NCBI RefSeq assembly: GCF_008271655.1
Contig: NZ_VKKX01000006.1
Coordinates: forward strand, 1 to 48,818
Direction: 5' to 3'
Source: Gemmobacter caeruleus
GTDB taxonomy: Bacteria; Pseudomonadota; Alphaproteobacteria; Rhodobacterales; Rhodobacteraceae
DNA length: 48,818 nucleotides
Shown in pieces: positions 40,755 through 48,818 of the stretch. Position 1 is the stretch's first letter. Each line of letters begins with the position of its first letter. Made by a program: the position numbers and the translations under genes. The notes below the pieces were generated by a model that saw only the letters and a list, made by a program, of their open reading frames with translations, made no database searches and was not told the origin of the DNA.

Positions 40755-43076
40755 TCAGGCCTCACTCATATGAGTGAGGTCGTCCTCCAGCCCCTCCGGG
40801 TAGACCCAGACGGCGGGGTTTTCGACCTGCAGGCAAAGCCCGGATTGGGGGCATTTGAAGTGGCTGGGCAGGACCGGACGGGCGGTCGTGGTGACCTCGC
40901 CGGTGTTCGGATCGACCTCCTCGACGGGCGCGCCGAACTGCATCCCCTCGACGCAGAGGTAGCCGAACCGTGACCGTGTGACGGGGAAGCCGAACCCCGA
41001 GGGGTCGCGCAGGAACTTCACGAAGCCCTTGGTCGCCAGCACGCTTAGGCGCTCGCGAATGGTGTGCTTGCTGCCCAGACCGCCACGGTTCTCGAAGGTC
41101 TCGGCGAACTGCATCGCGGTGTAGAGGCGCTCGCCCGCCGCCTCATCCAGCAGCATGCCGAGGATGACGTCGTGCTTGCGCAGCCGTTCGGCATCGAGTT
41201 TGGCGCCGACCTCCTTGCGCACCAGGCGCTCGTTCAGCGGGTTCAGTTCGACCCATTCGCCCTTCACCTTGTCGATGAGCTTGCCCGGCAGCGCGGGGCC
41301 GTTCCGCAGTTCGATTTCCAGCCTGCGGACGGTGCTGTCCTCGTCGGGCCGGTGCATGAGCAGCCCCGAGGTGTAGAAGCCCCGCAGCGCGCTGGCGCCG
41401 GAGAGCGCGAGAAAGGGATCGTCCTTTACCTGATGCTTGGTGGCCTTGCGGGTGTGGTGAGCGAGGATGACGCCCGCGTCCGGATTGACGGCATCGCGGA
41501 GAAGCTCCACCCGGTCCTTCAGGAAGAACATCATCGCGGAGTTGTCGTTCTCGCCACCCCCCTCGGGCCCGCCGTCGAAGAGGTTGCGGATCGGGTCGAT
41601 GACGATGATGTCGGGCGACGCGTCGGGAGATGCGGCCCGGATCGCCTCGGCTACGCGGGCGACGCCTTCCGCGTCGAGCAGCAGCTTCAGCTTCGGCGTG
41701 GCGATGAAGGTGTCGCGCGCGGCGGCGATCACGGCGGCGGGCAGCGCGATCTGCTGCATGCGCTCGCGCAGATAGTGATACTGGATCTCGGCTTGAAGGT
41801 AGAACACGCGCAGCGGCCGGGGCGGCGTGAAGCCGAGGAAGGGCACGCCCGCCGCCATGTGCACGAGCCAGGAAATGAGGAAATCGCTCTTGCCGACCTT
41901 CGGCGCGCCGCCCAGCACGAGGAGCCCGCCCGGGGTCAGCACGCGCGGTCCGATGATATCCTCCGGCATCGGACTAGTGTCGTCGAGGAGCGCGCCGAGG
42001 CTGAATGTCGGCAGCGGGCTGGCCGGGGCACCCGCGTGGGCCGCGCGCAGGAGCGGCGGGCCGTTGCGCTTCACATGCAGCGCCCAGAGCCGCTCGGACT
42101 CGGCCTGCAGCCGATCGAGCGGCCAGGACGGGCGCAGCATGGCGGCGTTGTAGCCGCAGATCGCCTCCCAGCCCGCGAACGGGTCGAGGCGGCCCTCGTG
42201 CACCAGGCGCACGTAATGGCCGATGGCGGCACTGGCCCCCTGGAAACGGGACCAGTCGTCGACCGCGCCTTCGCGCACTGGCGTGGTGAGCACCGCGTCG
42301 ATGCCGGGCTTCAATGCTGGTGCGGCGACGTCGCTGGCGAAGCCCACGCCGGGCAGCGGCGGCATGTCGGCGACCTTTTCCGCGAAATCCGCAAGATCCA
42401 CTTCGACCGAGCGATGTTCGCGGATCTGCACGAGGCGCTGGTGGCCGTGCTTGTGATAGACGGTGCCGGGCACCCGGATCGGCTGGTGCGCCGAGCGGAA
42501 ATGCGTGTCGCCGCCGACCTTCACGGCGATCTCGCCGCGCAGGCGGCAGAGGGTGGCGAGATCCTCGCTCTCGGCGGGCTCGGTCAGTTTCCACCAGACA
42601 TGGAGCTTCGCGGCACCCTCCGCCGTCCGCCCGCCGCTCTCGATGATCAGCGTGGGCACGCCGAGGTGGCGGGTGACATGGTCCAGCTTCGCCGGGATAT
42701 CGCCCGCGTCGAGATCGACGACGATGGCCTGCATCTGCAGCACATCGGCGGCGCGGGCCTGGCCCTGTTCTTCGACCGTGCCGGGGATGACATAGACAGC
42801 GGCGCCCTCGCGGTTCGCCCATGCGGCGAAGGTCGCGAGTTTCCCTGGCGCGCTGCCGTCGGCCGGGATCCAGATGTTGTGCGGTTTGCCGTCCCGGCCC
42901 TGACCCTTGTCGACGAAGCCGCGGAGCGGGATCAGCCCCTCGCACCAGCTGAGCACGGTGTCGAGGAAGACGGCGATCTGCTCGGGGTCGGGGTCGCAGC
43001 CGAACGGGTTCTCGGACGGCGGCCCATCGTTGAAGTCCATCCACGGGTTGAAATGCAGGATGCCGTCGTCGCTCAC
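40755..43076 (-). CDS. Phage primase/helicase: RepB-type primase domain plus AAA ATPase
   Basis: A 773-residue replication protein. Residues about 95-230 form a RepB-like primase with the metal motif DLD at 121-123 and HQPIRVPGTVYHKHG. Residues about 365-590 are a RecA-fold ATPase: Walker A GAPKVGKS (390-397), Walker B IIVID (490-494), and LAHHTRK at 539-544, as in RepA-type helicases. The C-terminal part may be a winged helix. GTG 43076 overlaps the upstream TGA (GTGA). The frame continues to 43712, but that is a shadow. The 20-bp palindrome at 40760-40779 falls in its last codons. Confidence 0.88.
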   Translation of the reverse strand: MSDDGILHFNPWMDFNDGPPSENPFGCDPDPEQIAVFLDTVLSWCEGLIPLRGFVDKGQGRDGKPHNIWIPADGSAPGKLATFAAWANREGAAVYVIPGTVEEQGQARAADVLQMQAIVVDLDAGDIPAKLDHVTRHLGVPTLIIESGGRTAEGAAKLHVWWKLTEPAESEDLATLCRLRGEIAVKVGGDTHFRSAHQPIRVPGTVYHKHGHQRLVQIREHRSVEVDLADFAEKVADMPPLPGVGFASDVAAPALKPGIDAVLTTPVREGAVDDWSRFQGASAAIGHYVRLVHEGRLDPFAGWEAICGYNAAMLRPSWPLDRLQAESERLWALHVKRNGPPLLRAAHAGAPASPLPTFSLGALLDDTSPMPEDIIGPRVLTPGGLLVLGGAPKVGKSDFLISWLVHMAAGVPFLGFTPPRPLRVFYLQAEIQYHYLRERMQQIALPAAVIAAARDTFIATPKLKLLLDAEGVARVAEAIRAASPDASPDIIVIDPIRNLFDGGPEGGGENDNSAMMFFLKDRVELLRDAVNPDAGVILAHHTRKATKHQVKDDPFLALSGASALRGFYTSGLLMHRPDEDSTVRRLEIELRNGPALPGKLIDKVKGEWVELNPLNERLVRKEVGAKLDAERLRKHDVILGMLLDEAAGERLYTAMQFAETFENRGGLGSKHTIRERLSVLATKGFVKFLRDPSGFGFPVTRSRFGYLCVEGMQFGAPVEEVDPNTGEVTTTARPVLPSHFKCPQSGLCLQVENPAVWVYPEGLEDDLTHMSEA
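40760..40779. repeat. 20-bp perfect palindrome
   Basis: CCTCACTCATATGAGTGAGG is fully self-complementary. It covers codons at the very end of the primase gene (the product ends DDLTHMSEA). A second GTCATATGAGTC-type near-palindrome lies next to it at about 40745-40756. It is a candidate operator or recombination/replication site. Confidence 0.65.
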
Positions 43077-43840
43077 CGCTCCAGCCTCCAGCAGCGCTCG
43101 GCCCACGAGCAGAAGCGGCATTCGAAGAAGTCCGGCGTCGTGGCGATGCGCGGCAGCAATTCGCCCGCGTCGGTCGCCTGAAGGATCCGCACGCCCCGGT
43201 CGGACATGCGCTGCGCGAGATCGGCGTCGAAAGGTACCAGTTCGTGGTGCATCTCGGCCGTGTCCTTGTTGATCGCGGTGAAGAGCGCGGGCGCGGCCGA
43301 GATGCCGGGTACCGTCCCTTCCATGTAGGCCTGGTAGACCGCGATCTGGGCGGCGTAGACCGGCTTGGACTTGGTCACGCCGTCCTTCACGCAAGCGCGC
43401 CAGTTCTTCGCGTTCATGGTCTTGCATTCCCAGAGGGCGGGAACGGCGAGACCGAAGCCTTCGGGGCCCGCGGCGATGATGCCGTCGACATGACCGCGGA
43501 TGCGCCCGCCCGCGACCGAGAACCCGAACTGGCCGCCATCGGGCCGGTTGCCCTTGCGGGTGTAGAGGTCGAAGCCCGCGCCGCGCAGCCAGGCGACCGC
43601 CAGATCCTCGAGCGCATGGCCGATGGCGAAGATGCGCAGCGACTGGCCGCTGAAGTCCTGGCCCTCGTCCTTCGGGGTCGCCGTAAACTCGAACTGCAGG
43701 GCCCGCTCGCAAACATGGCCGAGGCGCGAGCCGCCGAGATAGTCGCGGGGCGGCCGCGTGGCCTGATCGGCGGTGAGCGCCTGATCGACGGCGGCATTTA
43801 CCCGCTCGGCGAAGCTGGGGCGATGGTTGTAGTCCAGCAT
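43073..43840 (-). CDS. PD-(D/E)XK nuclease, Cas4/RecB-like with cysteine cluster
   Basis: A 255-residue nuclease. The active-site pattern is GHVDG (Asp119) followed by WECK (Glu138, Lys140). Four cysteines, Cys44 in GHVCERALQ and Cys241, 244 and 250 in ECRFCSWAERCW, match the iron-sulfur cluster of Cas4/AddB-type nucleases. It probably processes DNA ends for phage recombination with the Sak4-like ATPase. Its stop overlaps the primase start by 4 nt, and its start shares a base with the DUF6511 stop. Confidence 0.88.
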   Translation of the reverse strand: MLDYNHRPSFAERVNAAVDQALTADQATRPPRDYLGGSRLGHVCERALQFEFTATPKDEGQDFSGQSLRIFAIGHALEDLAVAWLRGAGFDLYTRKGNRPDGGQFGFSVAGGRIRGHVDGIIAAGPEGFGLAVPALWECKTMNAKNWRACVKDGVTKSKPVYAAQIAVYQAYMEGTVPGISAAPALFTAINKDTAEMHHELVPFDADLAQRMSDRGVRILQATDAGELLPRIATTPDFFECRFCSWAERCWRLER

Positions 43841-44250
43841 CAGAACGGCACCTCCGGGGTCTGCGCCCGGGCGATGTCGGACATGGCCTCGCGGAAGCCC
43901 TCGACGGCTTCCTCGATCAGCGCGCGCACCTGTGCCTCTGTCAGGTCGGCGAGCGTGGTGGCCCAGCCGATCTCGTCCATCAGCAGCGCCACGCGCTTCA
44001 TGGTGGCGGTGATCGCGGCGCGCTCTTCCTCGGTCAGGTCAACCATGGCGAAACGCTCCTTGGCCAAGCGCGTCCAGAAGGACTGGCAGGGCATCGAGCA
44101 GAACCAGACCGATGGCCGGGGCCGCTTCGAGCGGTGCGGATCGAACCAGCCAAAGCCACGCGTGGGTTGCTGGCAGACAGCACAGAGCGTCCCACGCGGA
44201 TGCCAAAGCCGCCGCCGGTCCTCGACCATGATGGGGGTGATGGAGGCCAT
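43840..44250 (-). CDS. DUF6511 phage protein with zinc-binding cysteines
   Basis: A 136-residue protein. The N-terminal part has CAVC (CAVCQQPTRGFGWFDP) and a second pair C-x3-C in VWFCSMPCQSFW, a likely zinc site. The C-terminal half is helical and acidic (LTEEERAAITATMKRVALLM). The family is common in phage replication regions of alphaproteobacteria, between a helicase and a nuclease as here. Function unknown. Confidence 0.75.
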   Translation of the reverse strand: MASITPIMVEDRRRLWHPRGTLCAVCQQPTRGFGWFDPHRSKRPRPSVWFCSMPCQSFWTRLAKERFAMVDLTEEERAAITATMKRVALLMDEIGWATTLADLTEAQVRALIEEAVEGFREAMSDIARAQTPEVPF

Positions 44251-44253
44251 GGG

Positions 44254-45957
44254 TCATGCCGCCCTCCGTTCGGGCCGGGCGGCCGTGTCGATCAGCTGGC
44301 GGATGGCGCGCTTGTTGAAGCCGAAGGTCATCAGCGCGGAGGCGCGATAGCGCGTCAGGCCGAAGTCATGGCGGCACTCGGGCGGCAGGTACTGCAGCTG
44401 CTTTTCGGTCGGCGGCTGGCGCAGCCAGGAACGGGTCTTGAAGGCGCTCTCGTCGGTCTCGTGCGTGTTCAGCCAGTCGTCGGCCTGCGCGAGGCAGACG
44501 GTCCGTTCGCCCACGCCCAGCAGATGCGGGCGTTCGCCCTTCGCCCCGCCGATGGCGTACCAGACTCCGTTCAGCCAGAAGATGCCGCCCCAGGCCGCGA
44601 AGCCCGTGGCCATAAGCGCGTCGTCCGTGCCGTAGAGGTCGACCCAGGCGAAGCTGGACCGCTTCAGCAGGTCGATCTCGGTCATCATGAAGTCCGAGAG
44701 CGGCGCGGCGGTCCCGCCTTCGCCCGCATCCAGATCCTCGCGGGGGAACGCCTCACCGCAGAGCGGGCATTCGGTGGCGGCCAGCGGAATATCGGCGCCG
44801 CAGCCGGGGCAGGATTTTGTCGGGGCGTCACCAGCCTCGGTCTTGCCGTCGAGATCGACATCCTGTTCCAGCGTGCCGTGGATCAGGCTTGAGGTGCCGA
44901 AATCCAGCACGATGCAGTCGGTCTTGACGATGCCGGGGTGTTCCTCGGGATCGACGGTGCGCAGCCCGCGCCCGACCATCTGGATCATCGTGGACTTGTA
45001 GGAACTGGGGCGCAGCAGCACGACGCAGGAGGTGGGCGGGTGGTCCCATCCCTCGGTCAGCACCGCCACGTTGACGACGACGTGAATGTCGCCCGCCGCG
45101 TAGTCGGCGAGGATCGCCTTGCGGGTCTCGGCCGCCAGATCGCCGTGGATCAAGGCGGCGGAAACGCCCGCCGCCCTGAACGCGTCGGTGACGTGTTCGG
45201 CGTGCGCGACGGTGGAGCAGAACACCACCGTCTGCCGGTCGCCCGCCTTTTCCTTCCAGTGCCGGATCACCTCGTCGGTAACGGGGGCGCGGTCCATGAT
45301 GCCCGCCACCTCCGCCATGTCGAAATCCGACATGGTCTTGCGGACCGAGCGCAGCTCGTCCTGCACGCCCACGTCGATGACGAAGGTGCGCGGCGGCACC
45401 AGGTGGCCCGAGGCGATCAGCTCGCTCAGCCGCACCTGATCGGCGACATTGTCGAAGACCTCGCGCAGCCCCTTCCTGTCGCCCCGGTTCGGGGTGGCCG
45501 TGACCCCGAAGATACGGGCGTCGGGATTGGCCTCGCGCACACGGTCGATGATGCGGCGATAGCTGTCGGCCACGGCATGGTGCGCCTCATCCACGACCAG
45601 CAGGTCGAGACGCGGCATGTCGGCCAGGTTCGAGGCGCGCGCCAGCGTCGGCACCATGGCGAAGGCAACCTGGCCGCCCCAGGACTTCTCCGTGGCGTCG
45701 ATCACCGAGGTGGCGACGCCCGGCACCACGCGCTGGAACTTGGCGCGGTTCTGCGCCGTCAGCTCGTCGCGATGGGCGAGCACGCAGGCCTTGGCCCCCG
45801 AATTCTTAGACATGGCGCCGATCATCTCGCCGGTGACCGCCGAGAGCATGATGGTCTTGCCAGCACCCGTGGGCGCCACGCCCAGCGTGTTGCCGCGGGA
45901 GGCGAGCGCAGCCACGCTGCGCTCGACGAAGGTCTTCTGGCGGGGGCGCAGGAGCAT
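44254..45957 (-). CDS. DEAD/DEAH-box superfamily 2 helicase
   Basis: A 567-residue helicase. Motif I is APTGAGKT (28-35), motif II DEAH (123-126), motif III VTATP, and the C-terminal lobe has VFCSTVAHAEHV and QMVGRGLR (motif VI). A zinc pair CPGC / CPLC lies at about 395-415. The architecture resembles the RecG/UvsW-like or type III restriction-like helicases of phages; it probably remodels replication or recombination forks. ATG 45957 was chosen, with GGGGGAGA upstream. Confidence 0.9.
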   Translation of the reverse strand: MLLRPRQKTFVERSVAALASRGNTLGVAPTGAGKTIMLSAVTGEMIGAMSKNSGAKACVLAHRDELTAQNRAKFQRVVPGVATSVIDATEKSWGGQVAFAMVPTLARASNLADMPRLDLLVVDEAHHAVADSYRRIIDRVREANPDARIFGVTATPNRGDRKGLREVFDNVADQVRLSELIASGHLVPPRTFVIDVGVQDELRSVRKTMSDFDMAEVAGIMDRAPVTDEVIRHWKEKAGDRQTVVFCSTVAHAEHVTDAFRAAGVSAALIHGDLAAETRKAILADYAAGDIHVVVNVAVLTEGWDHPPTSCVVLLRPSSYKSTMIQMVGRGLRTVDPEEHPGIVKTDCIVLDFGTSSLIHGTLEQDVDLDGKTEAGDAPTKSCPGCGADIPLAATECPLCGEAFPREDLDAGEGGTAAPLSDFMMTEIDLLKRSSFAWVDLYGTDDALMATGFAAWGGIFWLNGVWYAIGGAKGERPHLLGVGERTVCLAQADDWLNTHETDESAFKTRSWLRQPPTEKQLQYLPPECRHDFGLTRYRASALMTFGFNKRAIRQLIDTAARPERRAA

Positions 45958-45971
45958 CGCCGGTCTCCCCC

Positions 45972-46592
45972 TTACTGCGCCCAACTCGGCCGACCGGCGG
46001 CGCCAGGGGCGGACGCGGGCTGGCTGGGCTGGGAGGCCGTTGTGGGTTGCTGCGGGACGTGACCCTGCGCTGGAGCATTGCCGAACTGCAGGCCCGCCTT
46101 ACCCATGACCGCGGCATAGTCGCTGTGGTCCGGCGTGACGGCCGCCCTGATCTCGTTCTTGTCGTCGCCGTTGGCATCCGTGCCGACATCGATCCGGGCG
46201 ACGAACTCGATCCCGTCGAGATCGGCGAAACCGCCGATCCGCCGTGCGGCCTGAGCCTGCGGGGTCTGATCCTTGTCCGAAATCCCGCGCGCCGAGTTCA
46301 ACATGCCGCGGATGAGGCCGCGCCCCATGTTGCCCCAGTCCGGGCCCTTGGGGCTGTAAAGCCCGATGAGCGTGAAGATCTTGCGACGGGCATACTGCCC
46401 CTCGGTCACGGTGAACTCGCCGTTCAGGTAGACAGCACCCGTCGAGCCGCGCGTGGCGTAGCCGCCAGTCCAGCCCTGCGAGGCGTCGTCGAAGCCGCCG
46501 GGGCGGATGGTCAGGCGCACCTTGGCCAGCGTGCCCTTGGGGATCAGGTTGGTGTTCGACTGCGCGTCGTTGAAATCGTTCCAGGAACCCAT
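45972..46592 (-). CDS. Probable phage ssDNA-binding protein
   Basis: A 206-residue protein: MGSWNDFNDAQSNTNLIPKG, a beta-rich core with TVTEGQYARRKIFTLIGLYS and IEFVARIDVG, and a disordered proline/glutamine-rich tail. The core plus flexible tail, and the place between a Sak4-like ATPase and a helicase, fit the ssDNA-binding proteins that work with Sak4. I do not recognise a named family with certainty. GAAGGAGG precedes the ATG. Confidence 0.6.
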   Translation of the reverse strand: MGSWNDFNDAQSNTNLIPKGTLAKVRLTIRPGGFDDASQGWTGGYATRGSTGAVYLNGEFTVTEGQYARRKIFTLIGLYSPKGPDWGNMGRGLIRGMLNSARGISDKDQTPQAQAARRIGGFADLDGIEFVARIDVGTDANGDDKNEIRAAVTPDHSDYAAVMGKAGLQFGNAPAQGHVPQQPTTASQPSQPASAPGAAGRPSWAQ

Positions 46593-46611
46593 GGGGAACC
46601 TCCTTCTCTGA

Positions 46612-47487
46612 TCAGGATTGCGGGTTGGGTTGATCGGCCGGCGCCGGATCGGCGGGCGGCGGGGTGTAGGTCAGCCGGGCGGAGGCCGGGCTCACGGGCG
46701 TCCGGATCTTCGCCATCAGACGGCCGAGATGCGGCTCCTCGATCCGGTCCAGACGCCCCGAGCGGTCCTTGGCCGGAAAGCCCCAGGGGTTGATCGTCTG
46801 GCAGACGAAGGCCCGGTAGGGCTCGCCGCCCTCGGACTTCAGTTCCGCCATGGTGATCACCTCGTCGACGATCCCCGGCAGTTCGAGCCCGGTCTTGGAA
46901 CCGTCGATCTGCGGCTGGAAAACCTTGCGGTTGAAGTCGTCCAGCCTCTCGTCGAGGATCCCGACGAACCACACGTTCTTCGCCCGCGTGTGCTGGAGAT
47001 GCGTCAGCCAGGCGATCATCTCCCGGCCGTGGAGGCCGTAGGCGCCGCGCACATCCGGCTTCCCGGTCTTTTCCGAAAATGCCTCGGGCTGCCCCTTGCA
47101 CCAGCCGAAGCACAACCGCCCCGCCACGGTGATCGAGTCCACGAAGATCGTGTCGTAGCGGTCGAGTGCGGCGGGATCGCCGAACTTCTGGCAGACGGCG
47201 GCATGATGCGCCGGGCTATAGGGTTGCTCGTCGCGCAGCGCCGGGTTGGGCCCGCCGATGAACACCGCGAAGTCCCGGCATTCGGTCCAGGTCCGCGGCC
47301 GGATGCTGTCGCCCGCCCAGCCCTCGATGGCGAGATCGCCCGCCTCGAGATCCATGAACAGCGTGCGGTCCGGATCGAGGGTCCAGAGCAACGAGGTCTT
47401 CCCGATGCCGGATTTCCCGAAGATGCAGCCCTTGACGCCGCGCTGTTCGGCAAGCCGCTGATCTGCGCTTATGATGGGGAGGGGCAT
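46612..47487 (-). CDS. Sak4-like RecA-fold ATPase (phage recombinase)
   Basis: A 291-residue ATPase. Walker A is GKSGIGKT (24-31), Walker B DTIFVDS (112-118). The core is a minimal RecA fold (AAA_24). Proteins of this length next to an ssDNA-binding protein are single-strand annealing recombinases of the Sak4 type. The C-terminal 35 residues are proline-rich. Its start overlaps the previous stop by one base. Confidence 0.85.
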   Translation of the reverse strand: MPLPIISADQRLAEQRGVKGCIFGKSGIGKTSLLWTLDPDRTLFMDLEAGDLAIEGWAGDSIRPRTWTECRDFAVFIGGPNPALRDEQPYSPAHHAAVCQKFGDPAALDRYDTIFVDSITVAGRLCFGWCKGQPEAFSEKTGKPDVRGAYGLHGREMIAWLTHLQHTRAKNVWFVGILDERLDDFNRKVFQPQIDGSKTGLELPGIVDEVITMAELKSEGGEPYRAFVCQTINPWGFPAKDRSGRLDRIEEPHLGRLMAKIRTPVSPASARLTYTPPPADPAPADQPNPQS

Positions 47488-47975
47488 CAGTGTTCCTCCC
47501 CGACATGATGAATTAGGCGAAACTTCTGCTTTCCGGTCCGGACGGTGCGCGCGTCTTCAAAGACGGAGCGGATATGGGTCGGCCAAGCGGAATACTTGCG
47601 CTCAGACACATCGAAGGAGACGTCGACGTATTGTGCCGGATCGTCGCCGGCTTCACGGATGCGCTCGACCAAGGCAGCAAGACGGACCTGATCCCAATCG
47701 ACGCGCTTGGGCAAATCTGCGACGATCGTCACGGTGCTATCGTGGAACCGGATCGTGCCGGTGTTCTTGCCCTCGACACGGCGCATGTCTTGCGCCCGAT
47801 CACCGAATTTCAGAGCGACGGCCCCATCGATCCAGTCGCAGAGGGTCTTGGCATTCCGCAACTGCTCTTCAGCCTCCAGGCGGAGGCGAGCGATTTCCTC
47901 GCTGGGCAGCGTGGCAATTGCTCCCAACTGCATGCTGCGCAGATCACTGAGGGTGATACGGTTCGGGATGGTCAT
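47487..47975 (-). CDS. Conserved phage protein of the recombination cluster
   Basis: A 162-residue protein. After a helical N-terminal part (LPSEEIARLRLEAEEQLRNA, KTLCDWIDGAVALKFGDRA) comes TIRFHDSTVTIVADLPKRVD with WDQVRLAALVERIREAGDDP and a KYSAWPTHIRSVFEDARTVR segment. I recognise this layout in many alphaproteobacterial prophages next to Sak4; function unknown. ATG 47975 chosen; 47993 is an alternative. Confidence 0.75.
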   Translation of the reverse strand: MTIPNRITLSDLRSMQLGAIATLPSEEIARLRLEAEEQLRNAKTLCDWIDGAVALKFGDRAQDMRRVEGKNTGTIRFHDSTVTIVADLPKRVDWDQVRLAALVERIREAGDDPAQYVDVSFDVSERKYSAWPTHIRSVFEDARTVRTGKQKFRLIHHVGEEH

Positions 47976-47985
47976 GACCGCCACC

Positions 47986-48195
47986 TCACGCAAACTTCAT
48001 GGCGGGCTTGTCGGCCGTGCTCGCGCGCATCTGCGCACGTTCGAAGGCTTCGACATCCTCGAGCCGATAGACGACCCGACCTCCAAGTTTGACAAAACGC
48101 GGACCCTCGCCGGTCCAGCGCCACCGCTCGAGGGTGCGATGCGAGATGTTCCAGCGATCGGCGAGGTCGATCTGGTTCAGATGCCTGAGTGACAT
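47986..48195 (-). CDS. AlpA/excisionase-type small DNA-binding protein
   Basis: A 69-residue protein with the MerR/AlpA-like winged helix: LNQIDLADRWNISHRTLERW, then GEGPRFVKLGGRVVYRLEDV. Such proteins act as excisionases or as activators of phage genes. It is the first gene of the minus-strand early cluster, and GGAGG precedes ATG 48195. No integrase lies beside it in this window. Confidence 0.85.
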   Translation of the reverse strand: MSLRHLNQIDLADRWNISHRTLERWRWTGEGPRFVKLGGRVVYRLEDVEAFERAQMRASTADKPAMKFA

Positions 48196-48325
48196 GCTGG
48201 CCTCCGTTGAATTGCTTTGCGTTACATCCAGCGGCGCCGAAGCACTTGGACATACGAGCATTTTCAACGGGTTAGAGATTTTCCGATATGATCAAGGATG
48301 ATTTTTCTTGTGACGCCGGCACACG

Positions 48326-48350
48326 AAAAAGCCCCGATAAATCGGGGCTA
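48326..48350 (-). terminator. Rho-independent terminator
   Basis: AGCCCCGAT (48330-48338) and ATCGGGGCT (48341-48349) form a perfect 9-bp stem. On the minus strand it is followed by TTTTT, so it ends transcription of the truncated gene at 48401-48694 before the prophage early region. The gap 48196-48325 is AT-rich and probably holds the early promoter, but I cannot place it. Confidence 0.85.
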
Positions 48351-48400
48351 GATGAAGGCTTCTGTGACGTGAGGCCTCGTCGTTCGTGACGTCGCCGGTT

Positions 48401-48694
48401 CTAGGGGGTACCGGCTACTGGGCTGACTGCCAGGATATCTGCGACGGCGATTTCGCGGCAACAGGGGTTGAGTCGGTATCCGGCGCGTTCCCTGGTCTGT
48501 ATGAACGTGTCCTGATCCATGGGAATCCCCATAGTCACATTCAGTGACTCGATGGCCTCCCGCAGCCGCCTCAGCTGTTGACGCATCGACTGCTCGGAAA
48601 TGCTGAGTTGATCCGCCAGGTCCGGCGCTGGCAAGAACGGCACCTCCGTTTGGCGCTTCTTGGCAGATCTGAAAGCTTCGATCAGCGCAGCGGT
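48401..48694 (-). pseudogene. Winged-helix protein, C-terminal part cut by IS
   Basis: About 98 codons remain. The sequence PDLADQLSISEQSMRQQLRR, LREAIESLNVTMGIPMDQD, then IQTRERAGYRLNP follows the winged-helix pattern of OmpR/PhoB-type DNA-binding domains, whose last strand ends in GYRL. The N-terminal part of the gene is replaced by the insertion sequence, which joins in frame so that an open frame runs to 48772. A terminator follows. The original protein may have been a regulator; I do not recognise it. Confidence 0.55.
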
Positions 48695-48818
48695 AATCCC
48701 CCCCGAAAGTAAGGGGCTGCATAAGTAGAATTTTCTCGGCAAGATGAACGAGGAGATTCTGAATGAAGACAAGCAGATACACTGAAGCGCAGATCCTTGC
48801 TATCCTGCGCCAGGCCGA
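48692..48818 (+). mobile_element. IS3-family insertion sequence, right copy, 5' end only
   Basis: Identical in reverse complement to 1-124 over 124 bases, and points out of the window on the plus strand. The end carries a run of seven C followed by GAAAGTAAGG. The rest of the element lies beyond the window. Confidence 0.8.
48763..48818 (+). CDS. IS3-family transposase OrfA, N-terminal fragment (runs off window)
   Basis: Begins MKTSRYTEAQILAILRQA, the same as the left copy, with AGGAG ahead of the ATG. Only 18 codons are present. Confidence 0.75.
   Translation, partial: MKTSRYTEAQILAILRQA

Noticed and set aside
41064-43181. A 705-codon plus-strand frame
   Set aside because: It is antisense to the primase/helicase gene, whose Walker and primase motifs are clear.

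Overview
The window is about 66% GC by eye and looks alphaproteobacterial, most likely Rhodobacterales or Rhizobiales. The evidence is the GTA-type tail genes, a CIRCE-controlled groESL pair and several small protein families typical of that class. Organism assignment is inference from gene content only.

Both ends are cut by the same IS3-family insertion sequence in inverted orientation: bases 1-124 equal the reverse complement of 48692-48815. The left copy truncates a type I restriction gene (hsdR) and the right copy truncates a winged-helix protein gene. A 16-nt sequence at 890-905 matches the 3' end of a tRNA-Ser and may be an old attachment site.

Bases 1262-11439 are a bacterial accessory/stress region. 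A minus-strand run of compact, partly overlapping genes holds two transglutaminase-like proteins, a zinc-ribbon protein, an exported seven-repeat cysteine protein, a membrane protein and two related small proteins. It is followed by a plus-strand set (DUF4440-like protein and small proteins), a Crp/Fnr regulator with a possible operator, groES-groEL behind a perfect CIRCE element, and a small basic protein.

Bases 11601-48195 are a near-complete siphovirus-like prophage read almost entirely on the minus strand. From right to left: an AlpA-like DNA-binding protein, recombination/replication genes (Sak4-like ATPase, probable ssDNA-binding protein, SF2 helicase, PD-(D/E)XK nuclease, RepB-type primase/AAA ATPase, RuvC-like resolvase), two DNA methyltransferases, GpA-type terminase, lambda-type portal, a prohead protease-major capsid fusion, tail tube, tail chaperones joined by a -1 frameshift site, tape measure, a lysis cassette, GTA-type tail-tip genes, and a tail fibre gene. 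The left end carries a broken M15 peptidase and a small lipoprotein. No integrase and no clear repressor are visible, so the element may be defective or its ends may lie outside the window.

Three plus-strand insertions interrupt the minus-strand late operon: a ParDE toxin-antitoxin pair between capsid and decoration genes, a TSUP-family transporter between two head-tail genes, and a small-protein/DUF3489 pair (the latter frameshifted) before the terminase. The most unusual feature is a 555-nt stretch in the cytosine methyltransferase gene that appears to encode a second protein in another frame on the same strand.
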